Assembly: GCA_941918925.1 (NCBI GenBank)
Contig: OW799233.1
Span: 139,812,223 to 139,876,222, forward strand
Direction: 5' to 3'
From: Phyto melanocephala
Taxonomy: Eukaryota; Arthropoda; Insecta; Diptera; Rhinophoridae
DNA length: 64,000 nt
Shown here piece by piece: positions 22,800-35,467 of this stretch. The position numbers and the translations under genes were made by a program. Within the stretch, counting starts at the first letter, position 1. The number at the start of each line of letters is the position of its first letter. The notes beneath the pieces were generated by a model that saw only the letters and a list, made by a program, of their open reading frames with translations, was not told the origin of the DNA and searched no databases.

Positions 22800-24956
22800 A
22801 GCACACTTAAATTTGAGGTGTTGTTCACAGCAGTCATATTTTTCGTGCTATTATAATAAAAGATATGACTTTATGACAACCATTTGAATCTTTCAAATAT
22901 TAATTTTTATTGAAATATAAAAAAAATCTTTCAACAAAGAAATATTTTTCAAAGACATTTCTTTTCTTCGTGTACCAACTAAAACCATTTTCGTTAATTA
23001 TACTAATTATTACCTTTCCTATAGTAGTTATTCATAGATATATTAATTATGCAAATATGCTTTATATGTATATTAAAAACTAACCAAGCGTTTTTGGTCT
23101 ATAAATTTATAGGAGTATGACTGTATTCATGTATTAAAATTTTTAATTATAAAATAATTTTGACATCAATATAATTGTTATAAATTTTTATTTTAAATAT
23201 AAAAGAAATAACACTCTTAAACTTGTCTTATACACCCAGAATAAATGTTTTACATTTATTCGCGACACTGTATTTTAAGATTCTTGTAAGTAATATTCTT
23301 ATGTACAAATATGTATGAATAAATACATATTTCAGTGATAGGTAATTTTATAAAAAAAATGCTGCGGAAACACGTGTGTTTCTTATTAACAAAAATGCTA
23401 TAGGTAATAAATGTAAGAGATAAATTTACACACAAAGCACGAGGGTCAAATACCTTTTTTTTACAATTTAAATCAAAAGAATTTTTTATATGTAATTTTA
23501 TTAATTTTTTTTTTTAACTTGCTATAAGTTTTTAGTAAAATTTAAGAAACAGAAAATTTTTTCACTTAAATTTGATGTAACTAAAGAATTTATAATTGGT
23601 GTTACTTTTGTCGAAATTAAGAATTTTTTTTTGCATTATACATAGAATGGTCTTTAAAAATCTTATAAATTAATAACTAAGATTCCACTAAAAATTTAAG
23701 ATTAAAAAAGATATAAACTTTTAATAAAACTAAACTATTAGCATGTGACTTAATAAATACAGAAATACAGATATGGGTTAAGTCATCAGAAATCATTTTG
23801 ACATCCCTGTTTCGCAATTTAATAAATTTTGGTAGGTGAAAGTATGTCATAGAACATAGAAGAGTTGGGGTCACTGACTTATCTCCATCCATTAATATGA
23901 GTTATTGAAAATCTGGAAAAAACCAAAAAGAAAAAAATTAACAAAGTTATACTTAGGCAATTGCCATTTTATTAAAAAGTTTTATAGCTTTCACAAATTT
24001 CGTAGTTTGACAACCTATGAAACTAGAAATAAAAATCAAATTGTAAATTAAAAATTAATATACCAAATAGCATTTTTTGTAGTGGTGGAATTTATCTCAA
24101 CTTAAAATTTTAATTATGGATGAAATAAAATCGCACTAATTTTTAAATTTGTCACAACTGTAGAGAAGGAAACCGTCTTTAATATCTATTTTTTTACATT
24201 TTAAAAGGGGACTGTTTCAGAGATATAGACTTCACACTTATAGGTTCCCATCACAATAATAATACATAACAATAATGAGGTTAAAGTACTAGAAAAGAGC
24301 TCTTCACTATTTACAATTTGGAATCTTAACCCATTATTTTAACTCGGCGATGTCATTGGAGGCAAGTACCTACCACGCTCACTTACAAATAGGAACTCGA
24401 AAAACTACTTGTAACGCTCGCTTGTAAATAGGTCTGTACAAAGTACTTATTTTACAGCAAAAAATAATTACTTGATTTTAATATCTTAAATATCCCATTA
24501 ATAATATGTGCTTAAAAAGTCTTTCGATTCTTTTAAAAATGAAAATTCGGTTTGATTATTCTGCGATACGTTATTTTGGAATTTAAAAACCAGTAAAAAT
24601 GTAAATGTAAGTCATTAGTGTGATTATGAACTGCTTAGTCAAAGCATTATTACCTATACTCTAAGTGTTTTAATCTAAATGAGAATTGTATAACGTTATG
24701 TATGGTGTGCGTATCTAAGCAAATATATGAAAATAAGTACTTAGGTGTCTCATTAAAAATCAAATCATTTCTTAAACACTTGTTATTAAGACAGGAGATA
24801 TGTTGAAGTCATTGAAAGGTATGTTATTTAGTAAGAGCAAGTCATTACCTAGTTTTTTCTGGGTTATTTATTTATTTATTTATTTTTATTTTCAATTCTA
24901 TACACAACACTTATAGTCTCTTATTACAGTATAGAATGCTTTAATATAAAAAAAAA
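22800..24956. other. unassigned AT-rich DNA
   Basis: Contains the 67-bp sequence at 23931-23997 that reappears inverted at 27086, a short degenerate duplication (ACGCTCACTTACAAATAGG / ACGCTCGCTTGTAAATAGG, 24376-24431) and a TTTA tract (~24866-24890). No genes seen. Confidence 0.45.
23931..23997 (+). repeat. 67-bp sequence duplicated in inverse orientation
   Basis: From AAAAAAATTAACAAAG to TAGCTTTCACAAA. Its exact reverse complement is at 27086-27152, between Helentrons c and d. Confidence 0.9.
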
Positions 24957-27085
24957 AACAAGTAAGAGCACTATATTCGGCTGTGCCGAATCTTTTATAC
25001 CCACCACCAATTTTGTGTACATTTAAAGCACAATATTTATTATTTTGTTAATCGCTATAGAATAATCTCTTTATAATAAAATATGTATCACTTTCTTTGT
25101 AGAGGGTGGTTAAATTTTAAGGGCCCATGTTGAAGGTGAAACACACCTAAACTTCAACTTTTTTCCTGTATTTCACTTGACATTTCTCAATCTCAGACTA
25201 ACTCAATTTGAACCGTGGAAAGATATGCAATCGAGCAACGCTTTTAAATATTAAAGATTTTTATAAAAATGGGCGTTCAAATCAAAATGCATTTTGTGCA
25301 CTTCGTGATTCTTTTGGTCAACATAATCGTTCGAATTCGTCCACAATCGTGAGAATTGTAAAAAAAATATTTAAATGTCTGCAAAGCAGGTCTGTATGAA
25401 ATGTGAAAACATCTGTGAATGCCATCTTAGTTCGTTGAATGGGAAACATTGCTGTTTTTCACGATAACGTGGCAAAAGAGCAAGCAACCTCGACTCATCA
25501 TTGTGTCCAACAATTGAGCATCAACAGTGTCATTGAAAATATGGACAATCGGATCGAGGTGTGCCGCCTAGGTTGGGGGGGCCATTTGGCCGATATTTTG
25601 TTCCATACATAATTGAAGCATACAAATATTATCATTATAAAAATAAATGATAATAATTTCATAATAATTTTATTCAAAACCAACATAGTCCCTTAAAATT
25701 AAAATGCTAGTAAAATGTTTTCGTAAATTTAGTCTTTCAATGAAAGTGGCCGTTAAAATACGCGTGTCAATAAAGTTTCTGCTAATAAACATAACTTAGA
25801 TATTTCAATATAGTCCTTTAGTATTCCAAAATCTTTATTCATAGAGAATTTACATGAATTTAAGAGGAAGAAAGTGAATTTAAGGTTAATTTTTAAGGGC
25901 CACAGGGTGATTTAAAATATACATTCTCTGCATTTTTCTAAAACGGGAAATTTATTAGTAAGATCTTGATTTTTAAACTTCTATAACATTTTGCTTTTAA
26001 AAGATTTTCAAACGAAATAAGTTTTGTATAATTTTAAAATTTGTTAGCCATTAGTACATGAAAATAAGTTGTTTATAATGTTTAGAGATAATTTTTTTTG
26101 ACTTAGGTCAAAATTTTCCTAAATTCCCATTTTTAATAGAGCATAACTTCAGGAGAACGAACATTAGCATAAGTTGTTAGCATGCCATCTAGTAGTTGCT
26201 AGTAGAGTCATCTATCTTATCATCTTTATCTTATATTTAGCTACAGTACAATAAATGGCGCAGTGTAAGATGAATAAATGCTAATATATATGACTAATAT
26301 ATTTTTATAAAAATTTAAGGAAAAAAGTGTGCGTGGCTCATCTATTTTCCGTTATAATGAAGACTTTGACCAAAAAGCCATGTTTGCAAAATTTCAGAAT
26401 CGTACATATATACACTGTGCGGTATAAATTTTCGTACATTTTTATCTATAACTCTTTTCCTAATTCATAGATTTAAGCGATTTTCAGGGAAAAATATTCT
26501 TTTGACTCGATAAATATATATTCGAATTTTCATGACTACGTTTAAGCGTCTGGACACAATTCAAAAGTGAAAGTGGGCGTTATAGTAGGCGAGTCAAAGT
26601 TGTTTTTGCTAATGAGTACAACTTAGGTGTTTCAATATAGTCCTTTATTATTCCAAAATCTTTATTAATAGAGAAATTATATTAATTTTAGGTAAAACGT
26701 TATATGGGAGGTGGGCGTAAAAGTGGGCGTGGCACCTTAATTTTTTGCATAGTAATGAAATTGCATAGGGGGATAGACGTAGCAAAATTTATCATCATAC
26801 CTCTAATTTTAGCGGTTTTATGAGCTTTTAAATTTCATTAACGGTAGATAACGTGAAAAGTGGGCGTTATAGTAGGCGTGTCAAAGTTATTTTTGCGAAT
26901 GAGTACAACTGAGGTGTTTCAATATAGGCCTTTATTATTCCAAAATCTTTATTAATAGAGAAATTATATGAATTTTAGTTAAAACGTTATATGGGAGGTG
27001 GGCGTAAAAGTAGGCGTGGCACATTGATTTGCCGTTATAAGAAAGCGCGTCACCAAAAAGCAAAGTGTGCAAAATTTCAGAGTCG
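24957..27085 (-). mobile_element. Helentron/DINE-1-like element, copy c (5'-truncated)
   Basis: The plus strand starts AACAAGTAAGAGCACTATA with the GCCGAAT hairpin at its head (the element's 3' end). The body includes an ITm derivative and about two 290-bp repeat units (GGGAGGTGGGCGTAAAAGTG at ~26705 and ~26994). It stops at ~27085 in TTTCAGAGTCG, without reaching the GTCC core or the 5' hairpin. It is paired head to head with copy d. Confidence 0.85.
25102..25704 (+). mobile_element. ITm deletion derivative inside Helentron c
   Basis: It starts GAGGGTGGTTAAATTTTAAG after TA (25100-25101). Here the transposase remnants read on the plus strand: an HTH part with NGRSNQNAFCALRDSFGQHN (25264-25330), then a decayed NVAKEQATSTHH region (~25465-25500), then GWGGHLADILFHT and a stop at 25610-25612, which is the usual ITm C-terminus. 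The DDE core is deleted. The far tip (~20 bp including its terminal repeat) is missing: CCCTTAAAATT joins directly to AAAATGCTAG. Confidence 0.85.
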
Positions 27086-27152
27086 TTTGTGAAAGCTATA
27101 AAACTTTTTAATAAAATGGCAATTGCCTAAGTATAACTTTGTTAATTTTTTT
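27086..27152 (-). repeat. inverted copy of 23931-23997
   Basis: A perfect 67-bp reverse-complement match to 23931-23997. Its last Ts overlap the first Ts of Helentron d. Confidence 0.9.
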
Positions 27153-29088
27153 ATACCCGCTACCAAAAAAATCGTGGGGGTATATTCATTTTGTCATTCC
27201 CTTTGTAACACATCGAAATATCCATTTTAGACCCCATAAAGTATATATATTCTGAATCAGGGTTTGATTTGATGACGATCTAGCTATGTCCGTCCGTCTG
27301 TCCGTCTGTTGAAAGCACGATAGAGGTCGCACCGAAAAAGCTAGGGGGCTCAAATTTTGCCAGAATCTTTCTTATAGACAAGGTTTGTTTGGTATTGAAA
27401 ATGGGCTAAATCGGAATATTAGGAAGAGAGTTATAGCTCGAAAAGCAAGAGTAGGTCGAAAAAACCGTGTCCTTCGAACATCGAATAAAATGGAATTGTG
27501 TCCAAACGCGTTAACGTAGGCTCATGAAACTTCGTATATATAATTCCTGGGTAAAGACAATATTTTCCCCCGGAAATTGTCTTAATCTATGCATTAGGAA
27601 AAGAGTTATAGATAAAAATGTACGAAAATTTATACCGCACAGTGTATATATGTACGATTCTGAAATTTTGCAAACATGGCTTTTTGGTCAAAGTCTTCGT
27701 TATAACGGAAAATAGATGAGCCACGCACACTTTTTTCCTTAAATTTTTATAAAAATATATTAGTCATATATATTAGCATTTATTCTTCTTACACTGCACC
27801 ATTTATTGTACTGTAGCTAAATGTAAGATAAAGATGATAAGATAGATGACTCTACTAGCAACTACTAGATGGCACGCTAACAACTTATGCTTATGTTCTC
27901 CTGAACTTATGCTCTATTAAAAATGGGAATTTAGGAAAATTTTGACCTAAGTAAAAAAAAATTATCTCTAAACATTATAAACAATTTATTTTCATGTTCT
28001 AATGGCTAACAAATTTTAAAATTATACAAAACTTATTTCGTTTGAAAATCTTTTAAAAGCAAAATGTTATAGAAGTTTAAAAATCAAAGTCTTACTAATA
28101 AATTTCTCGTTTTAGAAAAATGCAGAGAATGTATATTTTAAATCACCCTGTGGCCCTTAAAATTTAACCTTAAATTCACTTTCTTCCTCTTAAATTCATG
28201 TAAATTCTCTATGAATAAAGATTTTGGAATACTAAAGGACTATATTGAAATATCTAAGTTATGTTTATTAGCAGAAACTTTATTGACACGCGTATTTTAA
28301 CGGCCACTTTCATTGAAAGACTAAATTTACGAAAACATTTTACTAGCATTTTAATTTTAAGGGACTATGTTGGTTTTGAATAAAATTATTATGAAATTAT
28401 TATCATTTATTTTTATAATGATAATATTTGTATGCTTCAATTATGTATGGAACAAAATATCGGCCAAATGAACCCCCCCCCCCCCTCCAACCTAGGCGGC
28501 ACACCACGATCCGATAGTCCAAATTTTCAATGACACTGTTGATGCTCGATTGTTGGGCACGATGATGAGTCGAGGTTGCCTGCTCTTTTGCCACGTTATC
28601 GTGAAAAACAGCAATGTTTCCCATTCAACGAACTAAGATGGCATTCACAGATGTTTTCACATTTCATACAGACCTGCTTTGCAGACATTTAAATATTTTT
28701 TACAATTCTCACGATTGTGGACGAATTCGAACGATTATGTTGACCAAAAGAATCACGAAGTGCACAAAACGCATTTTAATAAAAAACCTGAATAACTTTA
28801 AAGCGTTGCTCATTTGCGTATCTTTCCACGGATCAAATTGAGTAAGTTTTTGATTGAGAAATGTCAAATGAAATGCTGAAAACAAATTTTAAGACTAGGT
28901 GTAGTTCACCTTCAACATGGGCCCTTAAAATTTAACCACCCTCTACAAAGAAAGTGATACATATTTTATTATAAAGAGATTATTCTATAGCGATTAACAA
29001 AATAATAAATATTGTGCTTTAAATGTACACAAAATTGGTGGTGGGTATAAAAAATTCGGCACAGCCGAATATAGTGCTCTTACTTGTT
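27146..29088 (+). mobile_element. Helentron/DINE-1-like element, copy d
   Basis: Complete ends: TTTTTTTATACCCGCTACC at 27146, GTCCGTCCGTCTG core at ~27288, the 3' hairpin ATTCGGCACAGCCGAAT (29064-29080) and CTTGTT ending at 29088. There is no 288-bp repeat array, which makes this a short variant. From ~27700 onward it is the near mirror image of copy c, including a shared private deletion at the ITm tip. Confidence 0.88.
28350..28943 (-). mobile_element. ITm deletion derivative inside Helentron d
   Basis: The minus strand reads HTH remnants near 28780-28690, then MGNIAVFHDNVAKEQATSTH (28624 downward). The tip at the left end is deleted exactly as in copy c (TAGCATTTTAATTTTAAGGG). The right tip ACCACCCTC is followed by TA. 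Confidence 0.85.
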
Positions 29089-31059
29089 TTGATTTTGTCT
29101 GATCTTCAAGACATCATATTTTTGGATCCAGATTAGTCATTGACTTCAAGCTTTGAACTTTTTTAATTCTTTGATATAATATTTTTATACGAAAAGTAAC
29201 GAAATTCGGCGCAGGTGAGGACATGGAAATTTAAGTTAGAATTTTTAATTTTTTTTTTTTAGACAAATTACATTGTTTTTGTAAGTATCCTGACAACCAT
29301 CTCAGCTATACTTAAGCCAACTTTAAGTTAAGTTTTTCCTAAATAGTGGAGGGAAATATCTGGCTTATTTTCAATGGGGCTAAATGACTATTTCATCATT
29401 GCGATGTTCTATGCAGTAGACAATTCTTCGACTCTGGATGGCTTTTTAACTAACTTAAAGGCAACTATTTCAAGACATTTTAATGTCACTTCGTGTATAT
29501 TAAGGTAAAAGTTAAATGTATTTAAGTAAAATATCGGTTTTCTATAAAATAATTGTTTAAAATTTTTTGAAAAAGTTTTAAATTTTTCTACAATTTTTCT
29601 ATTGGAGTATGTAAACAATTAATTCATTTATTTAAATAATTTACTTTTTGCAAAAATTCATACATCCATCTTTATTTTTTATTTTATGACTTTACTAAAT
29701 TACCTTTACACAAAAAAAAAAAATTCAAAACGCAAAAAAATAAAAACAAACAAGCAAATATACCACTTTAAGTATCTTTTTATAAAATCAGAAGAAATAA
29801 AGGAAAGAAACAAACAATATTATGTGTGTTTGGTTTAAAGACGGGTAACTTCAGCATATCGTAGAATTAGCTTATAGTTAGTTGATAAAAGCTAACTTAA
29901 AGTGAGTTATTTTCGTATATACTCTGTTGCTTATAGAATATAAAGGCATTACTTTAAAGTTGTGTATAAAATTAAAAATCGTGTAACCACTCAGTATTTA
30001 AAAAATAATACATATAGACAGGGTGGAGAAAAATTAATTTTCATATATTTATTTTTAATTATCAGAAACATTCAAAATTTGTAGCTGTAACAAACAAATC
30101 TGACTGATAAAAAAAAATTTTTTATTTCTGCAACTTATTCACGCTCAAAACATTTGTGTAAAGGATACTGTTTTAGGCAGTATGGCTAGTTGTTCTACCA
30201 TGCTGAAGCCACATTTCAGGACGTAAAATATTTTTCTATAATTAATCAATAGCGTTCCCCAACGGCATTACCATTTTCGATGAACAAAGCTCAAATTATA
30301 TTTTAAGAAGACATCATACTGTACACCAAATGAGTTGCATTTTACACTGATGAAAGGCTCTTTGATTTTCGGAACCCCAAACCAATGATCTTAAATTGAT
30401 TTTAGATTTATTGACTTCATAAAAAAACTTTTTGTTAAATTTATAGTATTTAATTTAATATATAAATCTGTGCTTAAGTTTATTGTTTCTGGCTTGTTAA
30501 AAACTGCTTCGTGTTTTATTTACATTAATAATTTTATTCCCCATTAGGTTAAATATATATATAAAACACTAACCCAACAAAACTTAAATATTGGCCAAAT
30601 TAATATACATATATAAAATTTTGAATAAATTTGATTTTACTTCTGGCCAACTGTTAAAATTTAACTGCAAAATTTGGAAGTTGCCAATGATCTGTGGGTA
30701 TTATTTCTTAGATCAATTTTGCCTTATATGGGACTACCAGTAAATTGTTTTTTAGAATTTATCGTTGTGACAAAGCATCTAAAATATGCATCCGCATCTA
30801 CATGGTCTACCAGTACAATGCAAATATTTTATGGTACCTTGTTTTCGTCAAAATATCGTCAATATACTTTTTGCATTAAATTTATTCATAGCTGCATTAA
30901 ATTTAAAAATTGTATTATTCTGGTGCTTGTTCAGTTGTAAAAGTATCCACTTCTTATTCTCAAGTTATTTATATAATCTAAAAATATATAAACGTAAAAG
31001 TTGTTCAATTGTTTAGTTATTCATGATGACATTTGGCCCACCCGGTAAATATTTTCTAT
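29089..31059. other. unassigned AT-rich DNA
   Basis: No gene seen. Around 29740-29950 there is weak similarity to 55250-55440 (ACAAACAAGC..AATA, then TTAACTTAAAGTG, then TTGCTTATAG), so a decayed copy of the MITE at 54887-55438 may lie here. The frames at 30674 and 30786 have no motif. Confidence 0.4.
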
Positions 31060-31067
31060 ATTAAAAC

Positions 31068-31276
31068 CAAGGCATATTTATTCATCAGGTACTCTTGATT
31101 CGTCAGCTGATTATTTTTTTCTTCACTTTTTTTAAATTTCAGCAGTCAAAGTGCATAAATAAAAAACAATTTTCTCTCTTTTCTAATTTATTTCATATGT
31201 CAAACGTTATTCATAAAAAATATAAGCAAAAAAATTCTCTCCGAACTGCAATTACCTGATGAATTAATATGCCTTG
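31068..31276. mobile_element. hAT-type MITE with 8-bp TSD
   Basis: 209 bp. The left end CAAGGCATATTTATTCATC and right end (minus strand) CAAGGCATATTAATTCATC match over ~24 bp with one difference. Both flanks carry ATTAAAAC (31060-31067 and 31277-31284), an exact 8-bp target duplication. TIR plus 8-bp TSD indicate mobilisation by a hAT transposase. Noncoding. Sibling at 18349-18564. Confidence 0.85.
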
Positions 31277-31577
31277 ATTAAAACTATAAAGCATTTTTGC
31301 ATTAAAAATATTTTCCTATAACAAATTTTATATCTGATAATTTAATAAATAAAAAATCTAAATGTAACGCAAATTATTAAGAGAGATTCATTTTTGGACA
31401 TGTATTTAATTGCTTTTTATAATTGATAACGAATGCATAAAAAATCTTGTACTTGACATGTGGAGTTCCTTGTAAATATTACACATACTATTACATATCC
31501 CAGCATAATTTTTAAGATTAACTGGATAAAGACACCTATACCGAAATTAATTTATTAAAGGTAATAAAATATCGTTA

Positions 31578-31698
31578 ATGCAGCGGCACACAAGGAACTT
31601 TATGGTTTACGCTAGTTTCAGACTGCAGTTTACAAATGCACTATGGAGCCAAGTAGTTAAAAGTTTGCTTAATCAATTTAGAAAAAATCATAATAATG

Positions 31699-31775
<77 letters not shown>

Positions 31776-32339
31776 TATGATAATAGTAATGAAAAGAGTT
31801 ATTCAGACATAAGAGAACGAAAAATTTACAAGTCTATGACTTATGTACCGCAAATTTCAGAACGTTTGAAGAAATCTAGAATCTTTGATTCTGAGAGATA
31901 TGGAATAGCTAATAGGACATATAATACATTAGGAAGACTATTTAGTAAGACAAAAGATAGAATAAATAAGTGGGACATGTCAAATGTAGTATATAAAATA
32001 CCTTGTAACGGTAATGATAATAAGAGTTGTAACAAGGTTTAGATGGGTACGACAAATAATAAATTTAAGACAAGAATAGCTGGACATAGATCTTACCAAA
32101 AGTATAGAGACAATATTAATTCACAAAAAACGGCTTTGGCAACACATTGTTCTTAATGGAATCACTACTATCCAAACTTTGAAAATGTATCAGTTCTAAA
32201 CATTGAACATAATTACAAACGTAGATACATGTTAGAAATGTTACAGATAATAAATGTTCCAGGAACGCAAAGAATTAACTTTAAGGCAGACACAGATAAT
32301 GTTGCTCAGAACTATAGGCATTTAATACACAAAAAATAA
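31578..32339 (+). pseudogene. Penelope-like GIY-YIG endonuclease region, two stops
   Basis: One frame runs from 31578 to the TAA at 32337-32339. Segments in order: an N-terminal piece of uncertain origin; an Asn run encoded by (AAT)n; SYSDIRERKIYKSMTYVPQI; NRTYNTLGRLFSKTKD; then VVYKIPC, corresponding to the GIY half; then the YIG half, where Tyr is replaced by TAG (32040-32042) and Ile by Met (*-M-G-T-T-N-N). KTRIAGHRS, with the endonuclease Arg, follows, then TALATHC, FENVSVLNIEHNYKRRYMLE and NVAQNYRHLIHK. A second in-frame TAA is at 32154-32156. No frameshifts. The reverse transcriptase is missing. In Penelopes this nuclease nicks the target DNA to prime reverse transcription. This copy cannot. 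Confidence 0.85.
31691..31776. repeat. (AAT)n microsatellite
   Basis: About 28 ATA/AAT units, in frame as poly-Asn within the Penelope remnant. Probably expanded from a shorter Asn-rich linker. Confidence 0.9.
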
Positions 32340-32590
32340 CATTTCCACAAGCTTTGAATTTAGTAATTAATATTTTGTGTTAATATTTTGTTATGTTACA
32401 TTTTTAAAATAATAATTTTTATGTTAATTTTTGTAATACTACTTTTTTTTTGAAATTTTTTTTTCAAATGTTTATAAAATATTTTTATGTTAGAAAATGA
32501 TATAAAAATTTTGTAAAAACACACAATTTCTATTCTGAAGATGCTACACAAAGGAGTAGCAAACTATGGAATAATAAATAAATCAACAAA

Positions 32591-33649
32591 TATATATAAA
32601 GACCTCAAGCTTGAAAAATTAATAAGAAAATATTTGAAATATTTTTATTTAACAGTTCAATTTTATTTAAATTTCAAGATGTGATATGTATGCGTATAAA
32701 AACGTTGACTGGGAAACCAAGTTTATTTATTTATTTATGTCAACTCAACTTATACTCGTACTATTTGAAATATTTGCTTGGTCAGCAAATATTTCTTTTT
32801 TAAGCCCAATTTAGTTTTAATTTTTTCTGTTTCTCTGACAGTAATAAAAGCTATTTTTACTACAATACATTTTCTTCACATGCTGTAACATCTTTTATTT
32901 ACAAGACAAAAAAGAAAAAAAAATATATCGACTAGTTTTTTTTTTACATCGAATTGAAATGTAACATGTCCATTAATATATTTTATTGCATTTGTATATA
33001 CATATGTGTATCTATATTTCAAATATCAGCATAATAAAATTCGTTTAGATTTTCTAACATACACACAAACAAAAACATATGAACTTTTATATGTGGGGCC
33101 ACGATGGCAAAGAAACATATACGCATCATATTTACACATGTATTTGTGAAATATGGTTTGTAGCAATTGTATGTGTATATAGAGGAAGGAATAGGTAAAT
33201 TTAACTAAGTATTTGCATACGCACATTCATAGAAAATGTCATATTTTTTCTAATACCATCTTATATATTTTATGTTTTAGTGTTTTGCAGTTATTGTATT
33301 ATATTGGATTTCATTAGAACTAACAAACAAGAGAGGAAAGTTTCATATCGATGGTTTCATATAAAATAGGCGTATGTCGATTGAATACTACTTTTTAGGA
33401 GCAGCAAAAATTTGAATCAAATTTAAAAGAATGAAATGAGAAAGAGCATTTTAGTATGACTATAAATCCGTTATTTTCAACCATAGCTAACTAAATTTTT
33501 TAGAGGTTATGTAGTTGTATGTGGACTAGCAGAAAACTTTACAGACGCGATTTCGTTAAAAACCGAGAATGATCTTATTATATTAAGACATCGAAATAAA
33601 AGTAGATAGTTGGATATTTCTGCTTTTATGTATATCGTTTCAGATTTTC
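32591..33649. other. unassigned AT-rich DNA
   Basis: I see nothing beyond simple sequence. The 66-codon minus frame at 33026-33226 has no motif. Confidence 0.4.
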
Positions 33650-35467
33650 TTTTTATACCCGCCACCAAAAAAATGGTGGGGGTATATTCATTTTGTCATT
33701 CCGTTTGTGACACATCGAAATATCAATTTTAGACCCCATAAAGTATATATATTCTGAATCAGGGTTTGATTTGATGACGGTCTAGCTATGTCCGTCCGTC
33801 TGTCCGTCTGTTGAAAGCACGATAGAGGTCGCACTGAAAAAGCTAGGGGGCTCAAATTTTGCCAGAATCTTTCTTATAGACAAGGTTTGTTTGGTATTGA
33901 AAATGGGCTAAATCGGAGTATTAAGAAGTGAGTTATAGCTCGTAATGAAAAAGTAGGTCGAAAAAACCGTGTCCTTCGAACATAGAATAAAATTGAATTG
34001 TGTCCAAACGCATTAACGTACAGTCATGAAATTTCGAATATATATTTTTCGAGTCAAAACAATATCTCTTTCTAAAAATTGCTTAAATCTATGCCTTAGG
34101 AAAGGAGTTATAGATAAAAATGTACGAAAATTTATACCGCGCAGTGTATTTTTCAGTATATTTTAAATTTAAACCCTAATAAAACGGACAAAATTAAATG
34201 TACGATTGTGTGGTGAGGAACTTTTCTGTAACGGAAAATCAATGGGCCACGCCCACTTTTAAGCCCACCTCCCATATAACGTTTTAACTAAAATTCATAT
34301 AATTTCTCTATGAATAAAGATTTTGGAATAATAAAGGACTATATTGAAGCATCTAAGTTGTACTCATTAGCAAAAATAACTTTGACACGCCTACTATAAC
34401 GCCCACTTTTCACGTTATGTACCGTTAATGAAATTTAAAAGCTCATAAAACCGACAAAATTAGAGGTATGATGGTGAAATTTGCTACATATATTCTTCTA
34501 ATCAATTTAATTGCTGTGCCAAAAAGTTTAGGTGACACGCCCACTTTAACGCCTACCTCCCATACAACGGTTTATCTAAAATTCATGTAATTTCTCTATT
34601 GGCAAAGTTTTTGGGAAAATAAAAGGCTATATTGATATATCTAAGTTGTATTTATTAGCAGAAACTTTACTGACACTCCTACTTTAACGCCCACTTTTAC
34701 TAAAAGATTAAATTTAGGAAAACATTTTACTATCATATCGAAGTTATTAAGGGTGGTTAAATTTTAAAGGCCGATGTTGTTTTTAAATAAAACACAAATT
34801 ATTTAAGAAATAATTATCATTTCTTTTTATAATGATAATATTTGTATGGTTCAATTATGTATTTAACAAAATATCGGACAAATGGCACCCCCATCCTTGG
34901 TGCCACTCCTCTATCTGATGGTCCTAATTTTCAATGACAATGTTTAATTTTAATTGTTGGGCATGACGATGAGTCGAGGTTGACTGCTCTTTTGCCACAC
35001 TATTGCAAAAAACAGCAATGGTTCCCATTCAACGAACTAAGAAGGCATTCACAGATTTTCTACCATTTTATACAGACCTGTTTTGCAGAAATTTAAATAT
35101 TTTTTGCAATTCTCCCAATTGTGGACGATATTGAACGATTGTGATGACCCAAAGAATTACGAAGTGCACAAAATGCATTTTGATTTGAACGCCCATTTTC
35201 ATAAAAAACCTGAATAACTTTAAAGCGTTTCTCATTTGCACATCTTTCCACGGAGCAAGTTGAGTAAGTTTGAGATAGAGAAATGTCAAATGAAATGCAG
35301 AAAACAAATTTAAAAACTAGGTGTAGTTTACCTACAACATGGGCCCTTAAAATTTAACCACCCTCTACAAAGAAAGTGATACATATTTTATTATAAAGAG
35401 ATTATTGCATAGCGATTAACAAAATAATAAAGATTCGGCACAGCCGAATATAGTGCTCTTACTTGTT
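33650..35467 (+). mobile_element. Helentron/DINE-1-like element, copy e
   Basis: 5' TTTTTATACCCGCCACC and hairpin, GTCCGTCCGTCTG core (~33792), about two 290-bp units (CACCTCCCATATAACG at ~34266, CTACCTCCCATACAACG at ~34554), an ITm derivative, and the 3' hairpin ATTCGGCACAGCCGAAT ending CTTGTT at 35467. About 60 bp before the 3' hairpin, including GGTGGTGGGTATAAAAG, is deleted, so the 3' half of the subterminal inverted repeat is missing here. Confidence 0.87.
34750..35365 (-). mobile_element. ITm deletion derivative inside Helentron e
   Basis: 616 bp with both tips (AGGGTGGTTAAATTTTAAAG left, AATTTAACCACCCTC right) and TA on each side (34748-34749, 35366-35367). It is a good full-length copy. 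The transposase remnant is as in the other copies, with several breaks. Confidence 0.85.

Larger units (their letters stand above)
31578..32590 (+). mobile_element. Penelope-like element, 5'-truncated 3' end
   Basis: Holds the endonuclease end of a Penelope-like ORF and a 3' region to about 32590 that includes TATTCTGAAGATGCTACACA, a motif often seen in Penelope 3' regions. The 5' border is uncertain because similarity fades upstream of ~31660. Confidence 0.75.
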
